Position numbers and translations under genes: made by a program
The notes under the pieces: model-generated
Databases searched by the model: none
The model's input: only the letters and a program-made list of their open reading frames with translations
Told to the model about the DNA's origin: nothing
Part shown: one piece after another, positions 22,410 to 34,886 of the stretch
Layout of the letters: every line of letters begins with the position of its first letter
How positions within the stretch are numbered: the stretch's first letter is position 1
Source: Fasciola hepatica
Lineage: Eukaryota > Platyhelminthes > Trematoda > Plagiorchiida > Fasciolidae
Direction of reading: 5' to 3'
Length of the DNA stretch: 64,000 nt
NCBI GenBank assembly: GCA_948099385.1
Contig: CANUEZ040000164.1
Span: 2,370,501 to 2,434,500, forward strand

Positions 22410-24719
22410 TTCTTAGTACACCTCAAATGGTTTCTGGTCTGCGATCAACGGTGTTCGATGAACCGTGAAATTATTGCGAGAATCATGTCACGTGCGTATG
22501 ATCTGCTCCCTTATCATATGACAATGTCCGATAAGTTTCTCCTCATAATCATATTACTCATTGAATAATACTTGTGTGTACATGGGTTCCGTGACTGCCA
22601 TGGCAATTTTCATCCAAAGTTTGCAAATCCTGAGCTTAGTCGCAGTGGAAATTAGCCCGAGCACTTGAACTCCCGCAACCAAGAGTCAGCTAATTATCAC
22701 CGGTTACATCATTCGGTTACCCGCACGTATTTCCAGTCCGCATCTCACCCTGATCTCGTTATGGTCTCATAGTTCGGGTACCTTTTCGTTGACCATAATT
22801 ATCTGATTACACCACCCACTACTCATTTGCGAAACATGAGATAACGAAAGCGGATGAAACTAACGAATCAAAAGACAAACGAGTTCATAGCAGACTGTCG
22901 TTCAATTTTCCTGCTTCCATCTAGGTACGCACTCTTTCAATTCTGACAAATAACCCACGAAGATAGTTTCATCGTCGCTATATATCTCCGCCAACGATCC
23001 TCATCACAAAATGAAGCGCAATAATACCTTGATGAAACAGTCAGTTTAAGGGCTAATGGGGATTCCCACATATACCACACGAGACTGTAAACAGGTGAAC
23101 AAACATCCTTGTCCGTTCTCCGCCCTTCTACCATGACCGAAGTTATCGACACCCACAAATGCGAAACACCATCATCCTTTCCGTGTTCTATATAGTGATA
23201 CCAATGCTATCATTTGTTATCCGGCTGCGGCATTCCAATTTCGGTAGGTTAGGCACCTGCTAACAGGTATCCTCATAGGTTCATCTGGTTTATCCAGTAC
23301 CTCTGACGAATGGCGGCGAAGACGTGCATTGTACTGCTGTGCCCTTCGAGCTTATTGTATTAACGGACTATCAGCTAAATTATCACGTATTTACTGGGCA
23401 ATATTATGCGTTGATTAAAAGCCGAGGGCAAACGTAAGTAGTCCGAATTTCGGTCTTTGTTCACATTTATAAGATAACACTTGACCCTATCGTACCGTTT
23501 ATTAGCCGTGTCACCAGCCAGTAAGTACACTCACATTGTATTCAGCTCACCAACTTTCTCACAAAGGGACTCAGGAAAGGAGAGCATAACAATACTAGTG
23601 AATAATCACACTCCGTTTCCATATGGTTGCCCAGTAAACAAACGCGTACTCTGATGTGTTCCTCTCATGAGGTCAATCAACAAAGTCAAATCACAACATG
23701 CGTTCTTTGTCCGAACAAATACATTTTCAAAAACACCTGCAAGACAGGAAAGAGGGATTTTCAATACTTGGGAGAAGTCAGTTCAGCAGATTTCAATATG
23801 AATGTACTTATGTAATGACCGAATCGCCCCAAATGGGATCAGAAGGCACACCAGCTTGCACTGAAATGTATTCGTCATTAAGCGCATAAAATATGGCACT
23901 TATATAGAAATGACATACTTGACGGAATGCATATAAACACAGGTATTAATCCATGAGCAATATGATTGTGCGGACTAACTTGTCAGACATTGTCATGTGA
24001 TGTGGGAGAAGATCATACACGCGAGACTCGCTTCCCAAAATAATCAATATCCATGATTACACCGAGATGAATCACATGCACATGGTGTACTTGTTTATGT
24101 ATGGAAATGCATGGATGCTGATTGGGAATTTATATCCAACAGATGAACGCTGATTGATCCAAATGAGTTTTCTCGAATTGCATATGAATCGGACAAAATC
24201 ACCACAACTTACCTTCCGAGAAAAGATGAGATAAGGTGAAGTGACGATGGCAAGCCCTGTCGACAGAATCAACCGTGTGAATGCTTTTGTGTATAGGACA
24301 CACGTGTGAAGTGAGGAATGAGAAATTGTTTGATAAAACCCAATCCTGAGTGGTATGCAATATTATCGCTTAACAAAACACGGCTCATCGAACACTTGAT
24401 CGCAGATCAGAAAACATCTGAATTTGAATTGTTGTTGTGGTGTGTATTTACTACTCGGTAAGTAGTTGATTGTTGGAAAGTAACTATGGACAGCTGTGGA
24501 TTAAAAATCGCCGCTATGTCCAAAGGACTACTAGCAGTGAAATGAAGGACGGTATGCGAACCACAAGACTGCTCCTCAGTCTGGATGATGACTGTCTTCA
24601 AGTGGACAAGACAACCATTACCCAAAACGAATGTTTGTAACATTTGACTGACTCTGTGTATCTCCGATCGAGTTAATTTGAATAAGCGGGCGGGTCTTGC
24701 CAAAAATATCACTATGTAT
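22410..24719. other. Centre of head-to-head palindrome 2; no recognised gene
   Basis: About 2.3 kb between two divergent promoters. It carries the 73-codon frame at 22937-23158 (-) and the 62-codon frame at 23627-23815 (+), the landmarks that fix its orientation. Weak inverted similarity continues towards the centre (a segment near 22440-22480 against 24380-24412), which points to an older palindrome that has decayed. Confidence 0.55.
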
Positions 24720-25082
24720 TAAACAAAAATGAGGAGAAAAACAATTGCAACATAATCGACCTAACACGATTTCGTAATTCCAGTGTTCCAGTGGAACATA
24801 CAAATAAACCCTAATGTGGTATTTCAGTTACTTAACAGTCTTTCTTCAAATTAAATGAAGAATGCAAAACAACTAACGATCAAAGTATCATAATCCTGAA
24901 AAGTGCAATGCTGTGAGGGCACATACAGAATTAATTACGGTGAAGACAAGCACAAACCACGCTAATTTTGTGACTCGATTTCTAACTTTGCAATGAATCA
25001 TCGATAGATCTCAAAGGTCAAACGATTGAACTTCGAACGCGGAACATACCCGAGTGTAAACTAATTCCGCCTCACGTTCGTA

Positions 25083-25090
25083 TATATAAA
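25083..25090 (+). promoter_or_regulatory. TATA box of NPC2 copy 3
   Basis: TATATAAA, 60 bp before the ATG at 25150, in the invariant promoter flank. Confidence 0.75.
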
Positions 25091-25149
25091 AGAAAACTCA
25101 CAAAATCGTCATACCGAATAGAACTGCTGCAATAACTCAATACGAGAAT

Positions 25150-25916
25150 ATGATGAGGATCCAATCGATTGTCACTTTGGCTTCCCTCGTGTGTATTGTG
25201 ACCAGTTTCGGATTGGAAACTGTACAGTTTGTCGATTGTGGTGAGTTGGAATGTGCGTGGACATGTTCATTGACAATGACACAGTCAATGAACTAGTCTG
25301 ATCTCAGTCCATTTGTGTGATTCTCTCGTTTTTTCTAAGTTCCCATGTATCTTCATCATTCACTCACTCAATCATCGGTCTCGTTTGATGCAGTGTGTCT
25401 TCCTCTAATTCATCCCTCCTCGTTCTTCAATCTCTTCGTAATTTAGGCTCGAAGAGAGGCCAACTGATCAACGTGACTGTGACACCATGTGACACTACTC
25501 CGTGTAGTTTGTATCGTGGTGAGAAGGCCCAAATATCAATCACATTCCAACCACGTAAGTTTCCCAATCGGTCAAGAAATACGATGCATTGATAGAATCT
25601 GATACGTTTTTCATTCTCTGAACCGAAATTTTCAATTATGCATTGGAAATTTACAGTTCTGGTATACTTGACTTTGAACAGATATCTGAGCTTATTAGTA
25701 GATGAATTTCTTCTAGCCAAACCACGAGCGACTGGAGTTGATTTGGTGTGAAAACTTGTATCGAAATTGCGTTGATACATCCTATATTTCTAAAGGATAT
25801 GCAAATACACTGGATATACATGAATTTATTATACCGTGTATGCTGTGATTTAGTAACATCACAGATTAATGACCGAACCAAAAATGGATAGGCAGAAAGT
25901 GAGATAAGGAAACATG

Positions 25917-25950
<34 letters not shown>

Positions 25951-27215
25951 TATGAACATTGAGATATGAACAAGAAAGTATCGATCTGAGGAATCCGAGC
26001 TCACTATTCGATCAAACTAATTCTGCCCAACACTTGTCCATTACAGATGAGAATATAACAACCGGTACAGCAAGTGTTCGGGGAATATTTGCACACAGAC
26101 ACATTCCAATTCCAATCCCACTGGCTGACAACGATTTGTGTAAATTCACAAATCCGCAATGTGAAATCCCTGCACAAACCGAGGCCGTATACACTTATGA
26201 TCTACCAATACCCAAATACTACCCACGAGTGAGTTTGCAACAATATTCAATCGTTTGAACGTTTGATAGATGTTGACAACATGTTTCTCGTATTTTGATT
26301 TAGATGTGGTCAAATTATACTCAATTCGTTCTACTCCCACGAATCTGCACAATCTTGATCGAGACCACTTCGTGAAGTCAATGAAACTTTGCATATTGAA
26401 CTAATCACATCAGATCATGAAAGAACATCGTTAACGAGAACTGAGAGATATAACACTTTAGTAATATCAATATCACGATACTGGACAGGCATATATTTGG
26501 GGAGTATCGATTGCACATCCATCCAGTCGAAATGAGAGACGATGAGTTCAATAATTCTGGTTCCCCTTTAGGACATCCAGATTTCGATTTGAGCTACCGA
26601 GAACCATATTTCGATCGCATTTATGAATTTGAATGTGTACAACTAGTTTCCTAATCAAATTTCCTAAAATAAGTGACTAGAAATAGAGAACCGGAGAGTA
26701 GTATTGATCAGCTGGATTGTTGCATACAAAGGAATACAAGTTGTGAGCAAGGCAGATTTTGCCCGTTACTGACTGAGAATGAATGGGTTGGGATAATGAC
26801 AGCACGCCAACTTGGTAATGGGATTTCTCGAAGAACATTTCGATCATTCCATCTCACTCGGCACGCGACGATCCTCTTTGGCATCACTAATCCGATCTGT
26901 GACTAGAAAACCCAAACACTAAGACATCGAAAACTCATCAAATAGTTGAAATTGAATGAACCTGATTACTGGCAATTGTGCAACATATTTCGTGTAGCTC
27001 ACATGTTTGATGGCGTATTGCATCACAATGATAAATAAGTTAGATAAGTATTTGTTCTGACAGACCACGATCGTCTGTGTTGTCTACTACGCCTTATTCA
27101 CTTTCGCATTTGCTCATTTCAGTTGCACATCAAATTGAGATGGGAATTGAAAGATGCGAACAGACGAAACATTATTTGTGCCCTAATTCATGCAAAAATT
27201 GCCAATCGACACTGA
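25150..27215 (+). CDS. NPC2: NPC2/ML-domain protein, copy 3 (4 exons, complete)
   Basis: Exons are 25150-25240, 25447-25554, 26047-26228 and 27123-27215. The predicted 157-residue protein is identical to that of copy 1; the exon differences I see (codons 36, 57, 101, 139) are synonymous. Intron 2 is about 120 bp shorter than in copy 1, through a deletion just after exon 2 (near 25575), but both splice sites are intact. It lies head-to-head with copy 2 and tail-to-tail with copy 4. Confidence 0.94.
25919..25949 (+). repeat. (GT)n microsatellite in NPC2 copy 3, intron 2
   Basis: A pure GT run of 31 nt, the shortest of the four complete copies. Confidence 0.95.
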
Positions 27216-27273
27216 GGATGCATTCACATGGAATCAATTACAACTGGATTGGTGAAATCACGCATTCAGTTTG

Positions 27274-27279
27274 AATAAA
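27274..27279 (+). terminator. Polyadenylation signal of NPC2 copy 3
   Basis: AATAAA, 58 bp after the stop codon at 27215, with the same downstream AT-rich context as copy 1. Confidence 0.7.
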
Positions 27280-28690
27280 ATTATTTCTTTCTATCACTTT
27301 TGTTGGTTTTGTCAAGATCGGGGTCCGAATAAGCTCCGTTTACAAAGTGGTCGGTGTCTATTTTAGTACAACGTTAATAACTAGGGTCGCTCATTCGAAT
27401 ATCGTCAACTTCCTTACTGTTTTCCTTGTGTCGGTTTTCCATAAGTGGTTACCAACTCGTATTGATTATTAAAATAGTCGAAATGTGTGACTCACTAGTG
27501 TGTGCATTCAAATTGGTCAAAGCAATGTGAGGAAACAGGTATGGTTGAAATGACCAATTCATGATCACAGTTGTGGTTTAAGCATGCTGTCCCGTTTGAT
27601 ATGCGTTCAGACAGTTCTTCATCGGTTTCAACACAATGATCAAGTAGCCAATTACCGAGGAAAACGATTGTTGAACACATTGTGAACTGGTGTGACATGA
27701 ATAATTCGATGTGACTCGGTTTGCATCTACCTACACACTGTTACACTTACACGATGAGGCAGTGGCATTTCGTGATCAACTCAGATCGACTTTAACCTGC
27801 GGCTTGGGAAACGAAAAATCGTTTCTACCCATTCGATGCACGACCAGTTGATAACGTGTTACGGCTACTTCATTTACCGGAACGGCGGTGTGGTCATCAT
27901 AACGTAGAACTAGTTGAATTCTTTCTCGACGAAATAACAAATTGACTTTATGCAAGCTACGTAAAGCTGTCAGACCTGATGCCATCTACATACAATGATG
28001 AAATTCGAATAAAAATGTGCATTCTTCGTAATTATATCGTGTAATATCAATTGTAGGTTGGAAGTTTGTACAGAATTCTCTATGATGAAATATTGTTCAC
28101 ATTATGTCTGTGATATTCTGTGGGGGGAAATTGATATTGTGGGACTACGGTTAACGTGATTCATTTGGCTGATACTTGACGGAGGAAATACAATGAACGG
28201 TCAAATGAGAACAATTTGTAAAGTCATGAAAGTGAAATTCATCGCATCGCCAAGGGGGCAATAATACTGATCGTATCAGGAGCACATCCTATCGTGAAAG
28301 TGCCGATTGTGTTTCTGCTTGGCAGACAAGAGCTGAAGAAACACGAACGCATTCAAATAGAAAACTGTATCATTTTGGTGGTGTACTGATTATTTTGAAG
28401 ACGATGATAAGTTCAGGAATACCACTTCGGTGTCAGATAGCACGTCATTTAGGCTATTCCTGGGAGTTTCCATTTATTGTATTTTATTTGATCAGACTTC
28501 TGATTAGACAGTCGTCCGCATTTCATTGAGAAAGAGGTTTGCATCTGGCAGCTGATCGAATCGAGAAGATGAAACAATGAACGATTACATATCAAAATTG
28601 CCAAGAAATTCAGCTACAACACGAACATATTGTGTTCGTTAATAAAATGTGGGAAATTTGAGGTGCTGAATCTCAGTCGCAAAGACCGTA
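27280..28690. other. Downstream flank of NPC2 copy 3
   Basis: Near-identical to 5408-6790. The Cys-rich frame is at 27495-27698 (-). In the adjoining stretch the minus-strand frame 27776-27985 is open, while the plus-strand frame seen in arm 1 is shifted by a one-base deletion near 27790. No recognised gene. Confidence 0.5.
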
Positions 28691-29312
28691 CTCGTCATCT
28701 AGTATGGAAAAATAACTCGACATACCTCTCAATGCACTACCTGATCCCCGAGATCGAACATTTTGAGGCAGAGGGATTTTTTACACCACCAAAACAGTTT
28801 AGCCGGTTCCAGCGGCATTGCACCTCGATATCTGTCTCCCCAACTCGCAATCGATCACATTCAAAATCGGTTTTGGTTCATACACGTTCCAGCAAATCAA
28901 CCCCAACAATTGTCTCCGCAACTTTCCAACCAGTAACACCCATGTGTCACACCAACATCACCGATCCGAATCGCTGGCTGCTGCTTCTCCACTATACACA
29001 GAGCCTCACATCCGAACACACGCACCTATATTTCACATGGTCTCATCGAAATTCACTCTACGCCAGGTGTCACAGACACCCCAGCCCCACATCTAAAACT
29101 GCAATTTTCAGTTCGCCACTCAATTATGATCTCAACCATAGGCACTCCCATCGACTTAAATGTGTAAATCGAGAAACAAGACAAACACACGTTTTTCTGG
29201 AAAATATGGGGAAAATTATCCTACCTTGCCACATATAAAATAACTCCTCCGTACCCCATGCATCAATACTTCGTTCTTGCGTTGTGTTTGTTTGCTGAGT
29301 TCCAGCTTCAGT
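28691..29312 (-). pseudogene. Gypsy family A zinc-knuckle and protease region, arm 3
   Basis: Same degenerate protease and zinc-knuckle remnant as in arms 1 and 2, read on the minus strand. The open plus-strand frame 28630-29238 is antisense to it. The gag sequence expected upstream on the minus strand is interrupted at about 29313 by a LINE fragment. Confidence 0.6.
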
Positions 29313-29793
29313 TGCGCAGTTTCTAGTGTTTGCAAACGACCCACCACAGACCCTTCAATCCCAATGCCTCATATACGCCAACGACCTAACGATCTGGCGC
29401 ACCACGAGCACACAGTGAGAACCTGTGCCTCAGTGTGGTGAATACTTGGTCCAATTCGCCGTTCATTTGGACCTCTATCCCTGGACACATTTTCGATTGG
29501 TGTTTGTCTCACATACACATCCTCGATTGGAATATGATGGTCCGGCTGTCTACCCCTACATGGCGGCAAAGGAAGCCAAACTGGTACGAGTGTAATGAGC
29601 TGCCACACTCCGCGTGACTGAACTACGTGGGACCAGCTATGAGGAATGCCTGGAAGCCACCACGTTGTTTCCCTTTGTCTATAGACGTCTTCGAGGTGAC
29701 ATCATCCACTCCAGGCGAATCATGCGTGGTGAGTTGGGCCCGGAAATGCAGTTGGAATTCCCACTCAGGAATAATGACCGTACGTGAGGACAC
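29313..29793 (+). mobile_element. Non-LTR retrotransposon (CR1/Jockey-like) 3' fragment, arm 3
   Basis: Plus-strand pieces match the end of a LINE reverse transcriptase: L-I-Y-A-N-D-L-T-I-W-R (the Y-A-D-D catalytic box with one Asp changed to Asn), then H-T-H-P-R-L-E-Y, then A-A-T, Y-E-E and L-E-A-T-T-L-F-P, Y-R-R-L-R-G-D, and a final R-G-E-L-G-P-E. Stops break the frame. It sits inside family A gag and replaces its C-terminal half. The minus-strand frames across it (29369-29608 and the end of 29623-30150) are shadows. The same insertion is at 50049-50529. Confidence 0.8.
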
Positions 29794-30108
29794 GTAACGG
29801 TAATGGACAACCGGGTCTTGGGTGCTGTCATACCGAGCCGTGTTGAATCGGACCATAGCATTCTGATGATCACCTTCCTGTGTGAACTCCGTCACCAGCC
29901 CCTCACACACCTCCCGATAAGTGAGGCTTGTTTTTTCTACCACCCTCAAATTGCACACCGCCTTGGCACGCCCATCTAGAAATGCCCCAAACGCCGCCAA
30001 CAAGGATGTATCTCCTCTTATGCAGTAGCAGGCCAATATACCTCGGAATTCTGTGATCCACACCTCCGCATCAATATCCGCAAACGGAACAAGCCACGGA
30101 AACATCAT
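29794..30108 (-). pseudogene. gag: Gypsy family A Gag N-terminal fragment, arm 3
   Basis: It starts at the ATG at 30108 and matches the arm 2 Gag through D-A-E-V-W-I-T-E-F to H-Y-R-Y. It then enters the LINE fragment at about 29793, so about 105 residues are genuine Gag and the rest of the open frame is antisense LINE. An internal change (L-A-C-Y-C-I-R-G-D) separates the arm 3 and 5 versions from arm 2. Confidence 0.75.
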
Positions 30109-30960
30109 TGCGTGAGTGTGGTCACCGCACCAATGTAACAAGGACGACAAGACGGACTAGGACACTAGTATTTCCATGGCCAAACAAGTCCCAATGGCTC
30201 CTCTTATCTGCTTAGGGAAGCCTCCTTTATATTCGCCGTCTGTTCTTCTGTCTGTAGCTCTCGGTTGGTTGGTCCGATCGATTTGATATTCACGTCGTTC
30301 TCTTGGTTCAGTAATCCCTTCTACAATGGATTAATTCGAACAGCCGTCAAATATGAATTATGCTAGGTGTACCGTTCTTCCGTGAGAATCTTACTTGTAC
30401 AATCTGCAAAATTGAAAGAATGAAACCCAAATGAGTCGGAGCTCAGTGAGTGTTTGATGAGCAGGCATCAACCATTGGATCAATGAAGATGAGAATGGCA
30501 GTCTCTGTTTTACCTTGAAACGAATGTCGGATTGTGGATAGTCATTTTGTAGTCATCTTTCTCACTGTTATTGACCAATGAGATGACAGGAATATGAGAG
30601 TGAAAGAGAAATATGAACGCATCAAGTGAGCATAGAAGGAACATTTCGGTGTGATCTGACGCAATATGATGATGGTGATGACAGACCCCATCGAGACTCG
30701 TATTCGGGTCGTTGAATTCGGAGTACAGAAGGATAACCGCCTCGCCATAGCGCCATGGGCTCGCGCGGTATTGACATTGACATGCAACATCCAACACCCA
30801 ACACAAAACACAAAACACAACACACTCAAAACGCGCGAGAAGAACAATCAGGATTGGCACAAGCAATGGCTGCCTCTCATCACCAGAGCCACCAACAACT
30901 AGATGAAGCATTTCTGTAGTGTTTCTCTCGAGCAACTGTAACTCACATTCATCATAAAAG
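30109..30960 (-). mobile_element. Gypsy family A leader/LTR-like segment, arm 3
   Basis: Counterpart of 16280-17108, on the minus strand. It includes the AAAACAC repeat at 30802-30826. Borders are uncertain, as no paired LTR is visible. Confidence 0.45.
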
Positions 30961-31445
30961 TTCTCTGTATCAAGTGTTATAAGTCAAATACAATGGAACT
31001 GTTCAAAATCACATGCTATGGGAAAATACTGCTCATACATTGTTACATCATCTACTAATCTGAGAGGATAAGAGCAGTGCTAATGTCATTCAGATGTAAA
31101 GATCCCACTGCCTCAAAATAGCTTTTTAGAAGACTATTGATAAGTGGTAGATCACAGTGAAGATGGAGCTTACGTGAACAGAAATAAAATGCCCGTTTTC
31201 AACCTTTATCTGTGTAGCCACGTTCGTGCAACTAACCATTTCGGAATGGAACACTAATTGAAGGATGTACTTTGCAACCTGTGCAGATGTATTGCATAGA
31301 TATAGTGTAATCTGTTGTTATATACACAGGACCACAGACGCGAACTTTTGTCCATAGGATGTTGATAAAGAATCTACCATTACTGAAGACCAACGGTGAA
31401 CGGCACTTGGAAAATGGTGATCATTATAAATCTTGTATACGTAGA
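30961..31445. other. Arm 3 intergenic DNA with family D repeat
   Basis: Duplicated flank equivalent to 8220-8725. The family D dispersed repeat occupies about 31330-31445 and is cut by the next insertion. Confidence 0.5.
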
Positions 31446-31739
31446 TTCAACACCGCCACCCCAAAGCCAGAAAAAGGCCGGATGGGCCGGTGCTCAAGGC
31501 TATGGCGAGAATCTCCACGGCACCATTACGACAGGACGATTGCTGCAGGTCATTCGAAAATTTAGTGACAATAGGGGCCGACGACTGGTAGGTTAACCAC
31601 TTGTGAGTAGGGCGTGCTTCAGTTTCGGTTCCTGTGATTGTGGCAAGAGTAAATTGTACCATTTTTGCATGGAGCCGTCTGGAGTGTTCACAGTAGCGAG
31701 TGGGACGTTAGTAAAGCCGTGCCGGCTTTGGGGTGGCGG
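31443..31739 (+). mobile_element. Short segment with 26-bp inverted repeats preceding the LTR-like block
   Basis: Bases 31443-31468 are the perfect reverse complement of 31724-31749. The interior is not palindromic. The right repeat overlaps the start of the LTR-like block and includes a purine-rich run (GGGGTGGCGG) just before TGTTG, where a polypurine tract would lie. In the second copy (52199-52224 and 52480-52505) one base of the inverted repeat differs. I cannot name the element. Confidence 0.5.
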
Positions 31740-31900
31740 TGTTGAATCTGCTTTGCCTGTTCCATCCTGCTCATTCATGACCACCAACTCGTGCTACGTT
31801 CGGACCGGTTTGACATTCCTAATTCATTTGACGTTGACCACATGGTTGCACGGCTATCAGTCCACATAATTCCTCATCGCTCTCAAGCGTTGCCTGTTCG

Positions 31901-31936
<36 letters not shown>

Positions 31937-32515
31937 AACAATCACTCGGTCGATTGACTAGACCTGGACTAGACTGCTCGAGTGGGCACCGAATTCTGAT
32001 CGGCTGCACCCGGCAGGCATGTTCGATCACGCACATGTACCGATGCATACACGCACGCACCCACACAAGAGTGTGACCTGTTTGACCCGTGACTAATCGT
32101 GTATTTGCGCGCCTGAGCGAATCCCTGCCCTACTCCCTGGTTGGTCAGAACCATCGATCGATTTCCGCCTGGTCGCCTTTCCGTTCGTTCATGTCCCTTA
32201 TATGCGCGTTCCTTTCCTTGTCATTGTTAGTTGTGCTCGTTTCGTTAACCTACTTGGTGACTTGTGCCTCGGCCAATTGGCCATAGAACGTGTTATCCAT
32301 TCTGAACTGTACGGAACGTTAGTAAACGGTGATTCCCGCGAGGACGCCACGTTTGCGGTTTGTACATTCACCCCTTTGATTGATTATTGTTTGTAGTACC
32401 GCTAATAAAACTCAGCTAGTTTGATTTGGTTTCTGAGGAGAGCGCGTCACTCCAACTCGGCCTAGACACCGAATAAAGTTGACTAAAGTTCAGAATCGGA
32501 CGTACGTATCTAACA
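31740..32515 (+). mobile_element. LTR-like block, arm 3
   Basis: It starts TGTTG and ends TAACA, so the termini are short imperfect inverted repeats. Inside are a TATA-like CTTATATG near 32196 and AATAAA-type signals at about 32405 and 32471, near the 3' end, the usual LTR layout. No target duplication or second LTR was found. The block is absent from arms 1 and 2 and repeated at 52496-53263. A solo or 3' LTR is my inference. Confidence 0.5.
31902..31932 (+). repeat. (CA)n microsatellite inside the LTR-like block
   Basis: A CA run of 31 nt; the sister block has 23 nt at 52658-52680. Confidence 0.95.
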
Positions 32516-34600
32516 CCTATGACCATTACATTTAGTCATTGCCAATAGTTCGTCAATAATCTCATGTCTTTATATGGTCCAATATAATGGCATTATAGGC
32601 GCCATATGCGTAAGGAAATCCGAGACATTTATCGTGCCTCCAATGAAGTGTGCGTTTCTCGAACAGTTAAACGAAGAAAGGAAAGTGACCTTGCCGATTG
32701 ACGGTTCGTAGTTGCACTTCTACATGAAAGATGAATCGAGCACGTTATTCACCACTACGATTCGACCACTATTATTGATCATATGAGATTCAATGTATAA
32801 TTCTGATCTCACACATTCATTCGACCTTTTGTGTAGTATTCGTGCGAGAATGCTCTTTGGACAAACATGTGCACAAAGCTCTTATGCGGTTAGACAGTAT
32901 TGAATGCAACCGGCGCGATAGAAAATTAGGTAGATAGAGAACTCGAGGTGGAGTTTTTATTTGCATGAATTCCTCCCCGTTTGGAAAATCTGATGATATT
33001 TTCAATTAATTATTTATTGAATACAAATGACTATTTAGGTGTTCAGTGCTTCTCACACATTTCTCGCCCTCACTGCATGAACATTAATAAATTGTGCACT
33101 TTGGTATCCTGTTTACAATCAAAATTACTTTTATTCCCCGAATCTCGTGATTATTACACATTCCGAAAATTTACCCTCCCACACGAAACCATTGTTCCCA
33201 CCATCTGTTGTGCATTGTCTCTTTCTAGTTAAATCAAATATTTATTCAATATCTAAGTATAAGTACTCCGAACATTTGAAATGATGGATCAAATTCCGCC
33301 TACATAATTTTACTAGGAATGTGAAGTAGAAATGTTCCGAAATGCAGTAATCAGTGGTTCTTCACTCAACCCACGAGACACGATCAAGAAGGTGCTCAAT
33401 TCAGGTGATATTCAATGACGTGTGTTTGTTGGTAATAGTATTCACGTATTTACGAACAAGCATGAGAGGAATAATCAATCAGAACTTGGTGGAGAACTGT
33501 GGGTGTCATTTGCGTGTTTGTCCTTGTATGTGCATACCAGTGTGTCAGTGAACTGAAGGGACAGTCGTTCAGCCATGGCAACACTACCGGTTGGGGGTTG
33601 GAGAAGTATGTTCCACGACACACGTGATTGGGATGGTTCAAACATGACGAAACATGTGACAGATGACATGGATCACAGCGTCCAGAAACATGGAATTCAT
33701 AGTTCGAAGTACAAGTTTGAAAGTGTCCAACCAAATTGATAGTCGGTCCCATCACATTATATTGTGAACAGAGCTCGTGTATCTCGCATGATACACACCT
33801 CAGATGTGTAGTTTCATGATTCTCTCACATTTATCATATTTTATATTATCTAATTCAATAATTATTTGTTGAATGGAGTTGCTAGAATAGTGCAGAGAGG
33901 GTAGTGGTTATAGTCAAGTAAAAACTGTGAAAGAGGAACAGACCCACGATGGTATAATCCGAGTGTAGGACCTTCGTTTACATGATTTATCATGCTCACC
34001 GTTTCGTGAGTGCCGTTCATCGTCGTACTTCCTTAATGGTGGTTTCTTTATGAACACCCTATATACTACCGTTCACGACAGTGGCCCTGTTTGTAGAGCA
34101 ACAGATTAGACTTCCTCTATGTGATGCCTCTGCATAGGTTGTGAAGTATAGTGTGGGCAATATATGTGCACTCACTCCGGGAGAGGTCGAAGTTCACAAA
34201 TTGCTACTCAAATTCTTGGTAGTAGGCAAAGTAAAGCAAATACCACGAAGTAAACAACAAAGTCAGATAACAGTTTCCGAAAAATTTGGTTGATAGAGAA
34301 ACAAATTTGCAGACTTGACTAATACTCAATGTCGAATAATGGCTCAAGGCTCCAAACTAACCTTGAGAAAAGGTTTCATAGGTGATTTATTCTATCTGAT
34401 TACATGGAGTGCTGATGAAGATTAAATGTGATAGGATCAATGGTCCGAACGTGTTTTCGTCAAGGTTGCAAACTGAATTTGCTCTCATTTCATCATCAGT
34501 CTTAACATGTTTATGCAGTCAATTTTTGTTCCTTGAAAATCTCCTGGATTATGCTAGAGTGGCGCCCATGCTGCGAGTTCTTGTTCACTGCGTAATGTAA
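32516..34600. other. Inner part of arm 3; no recognised gene
   Basis: Equivalent to about 8905-10990. Small frames (32981-33232, 33354-33551, 34409-34600) recur by duplication only. No domain recognised. Confidence 0.5.
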
Positions 34601-34886
34601 GTTTGGAGATCGTTCGTCGTGACGTGATAATTGAGCAGTTTTCCCGATCGATATGGTAAAGTATATCAGGTGAATTTGAAGGATATTGGACAATTCGACG
34701 AATTCCATTTCGCTCCACTCTCCGTCATCACTTTTCTTGGTCTTCTGGTGAAAGATTGTCATTTTGCAAAGGTTCAATAAATTATTGACAAGCTTTCAAT
34801 CTAGCCCAAGTGAGAGGCACAGAACACAACCACACCGGAAACTCGAGTGTATTCAAATGACAATGAAAAACGCATGCTTCAATCGG

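Larger units (their letters stand above)
21745..25400. repeat. Head-to-head palindrome 2
   Basis: About 21745-22407 is the reverse complement of about 24720-25400 (paired positions sum to about 47128). The arms hold the exon 1 and promoter regions of copies 2 and 3. The block as a whole is the reverse complement of palindrome 1 and lies in the same orientation as palindrome 3. Confidence 0.85.

Noticed and set aside
29369..29608. Proline-rich minus-strand frame (79 codons) upstream of the zinc knuckle
   Set aside because: It is the antisense of the LINE fragment, whose plus-strand residues are clearly recognisable.
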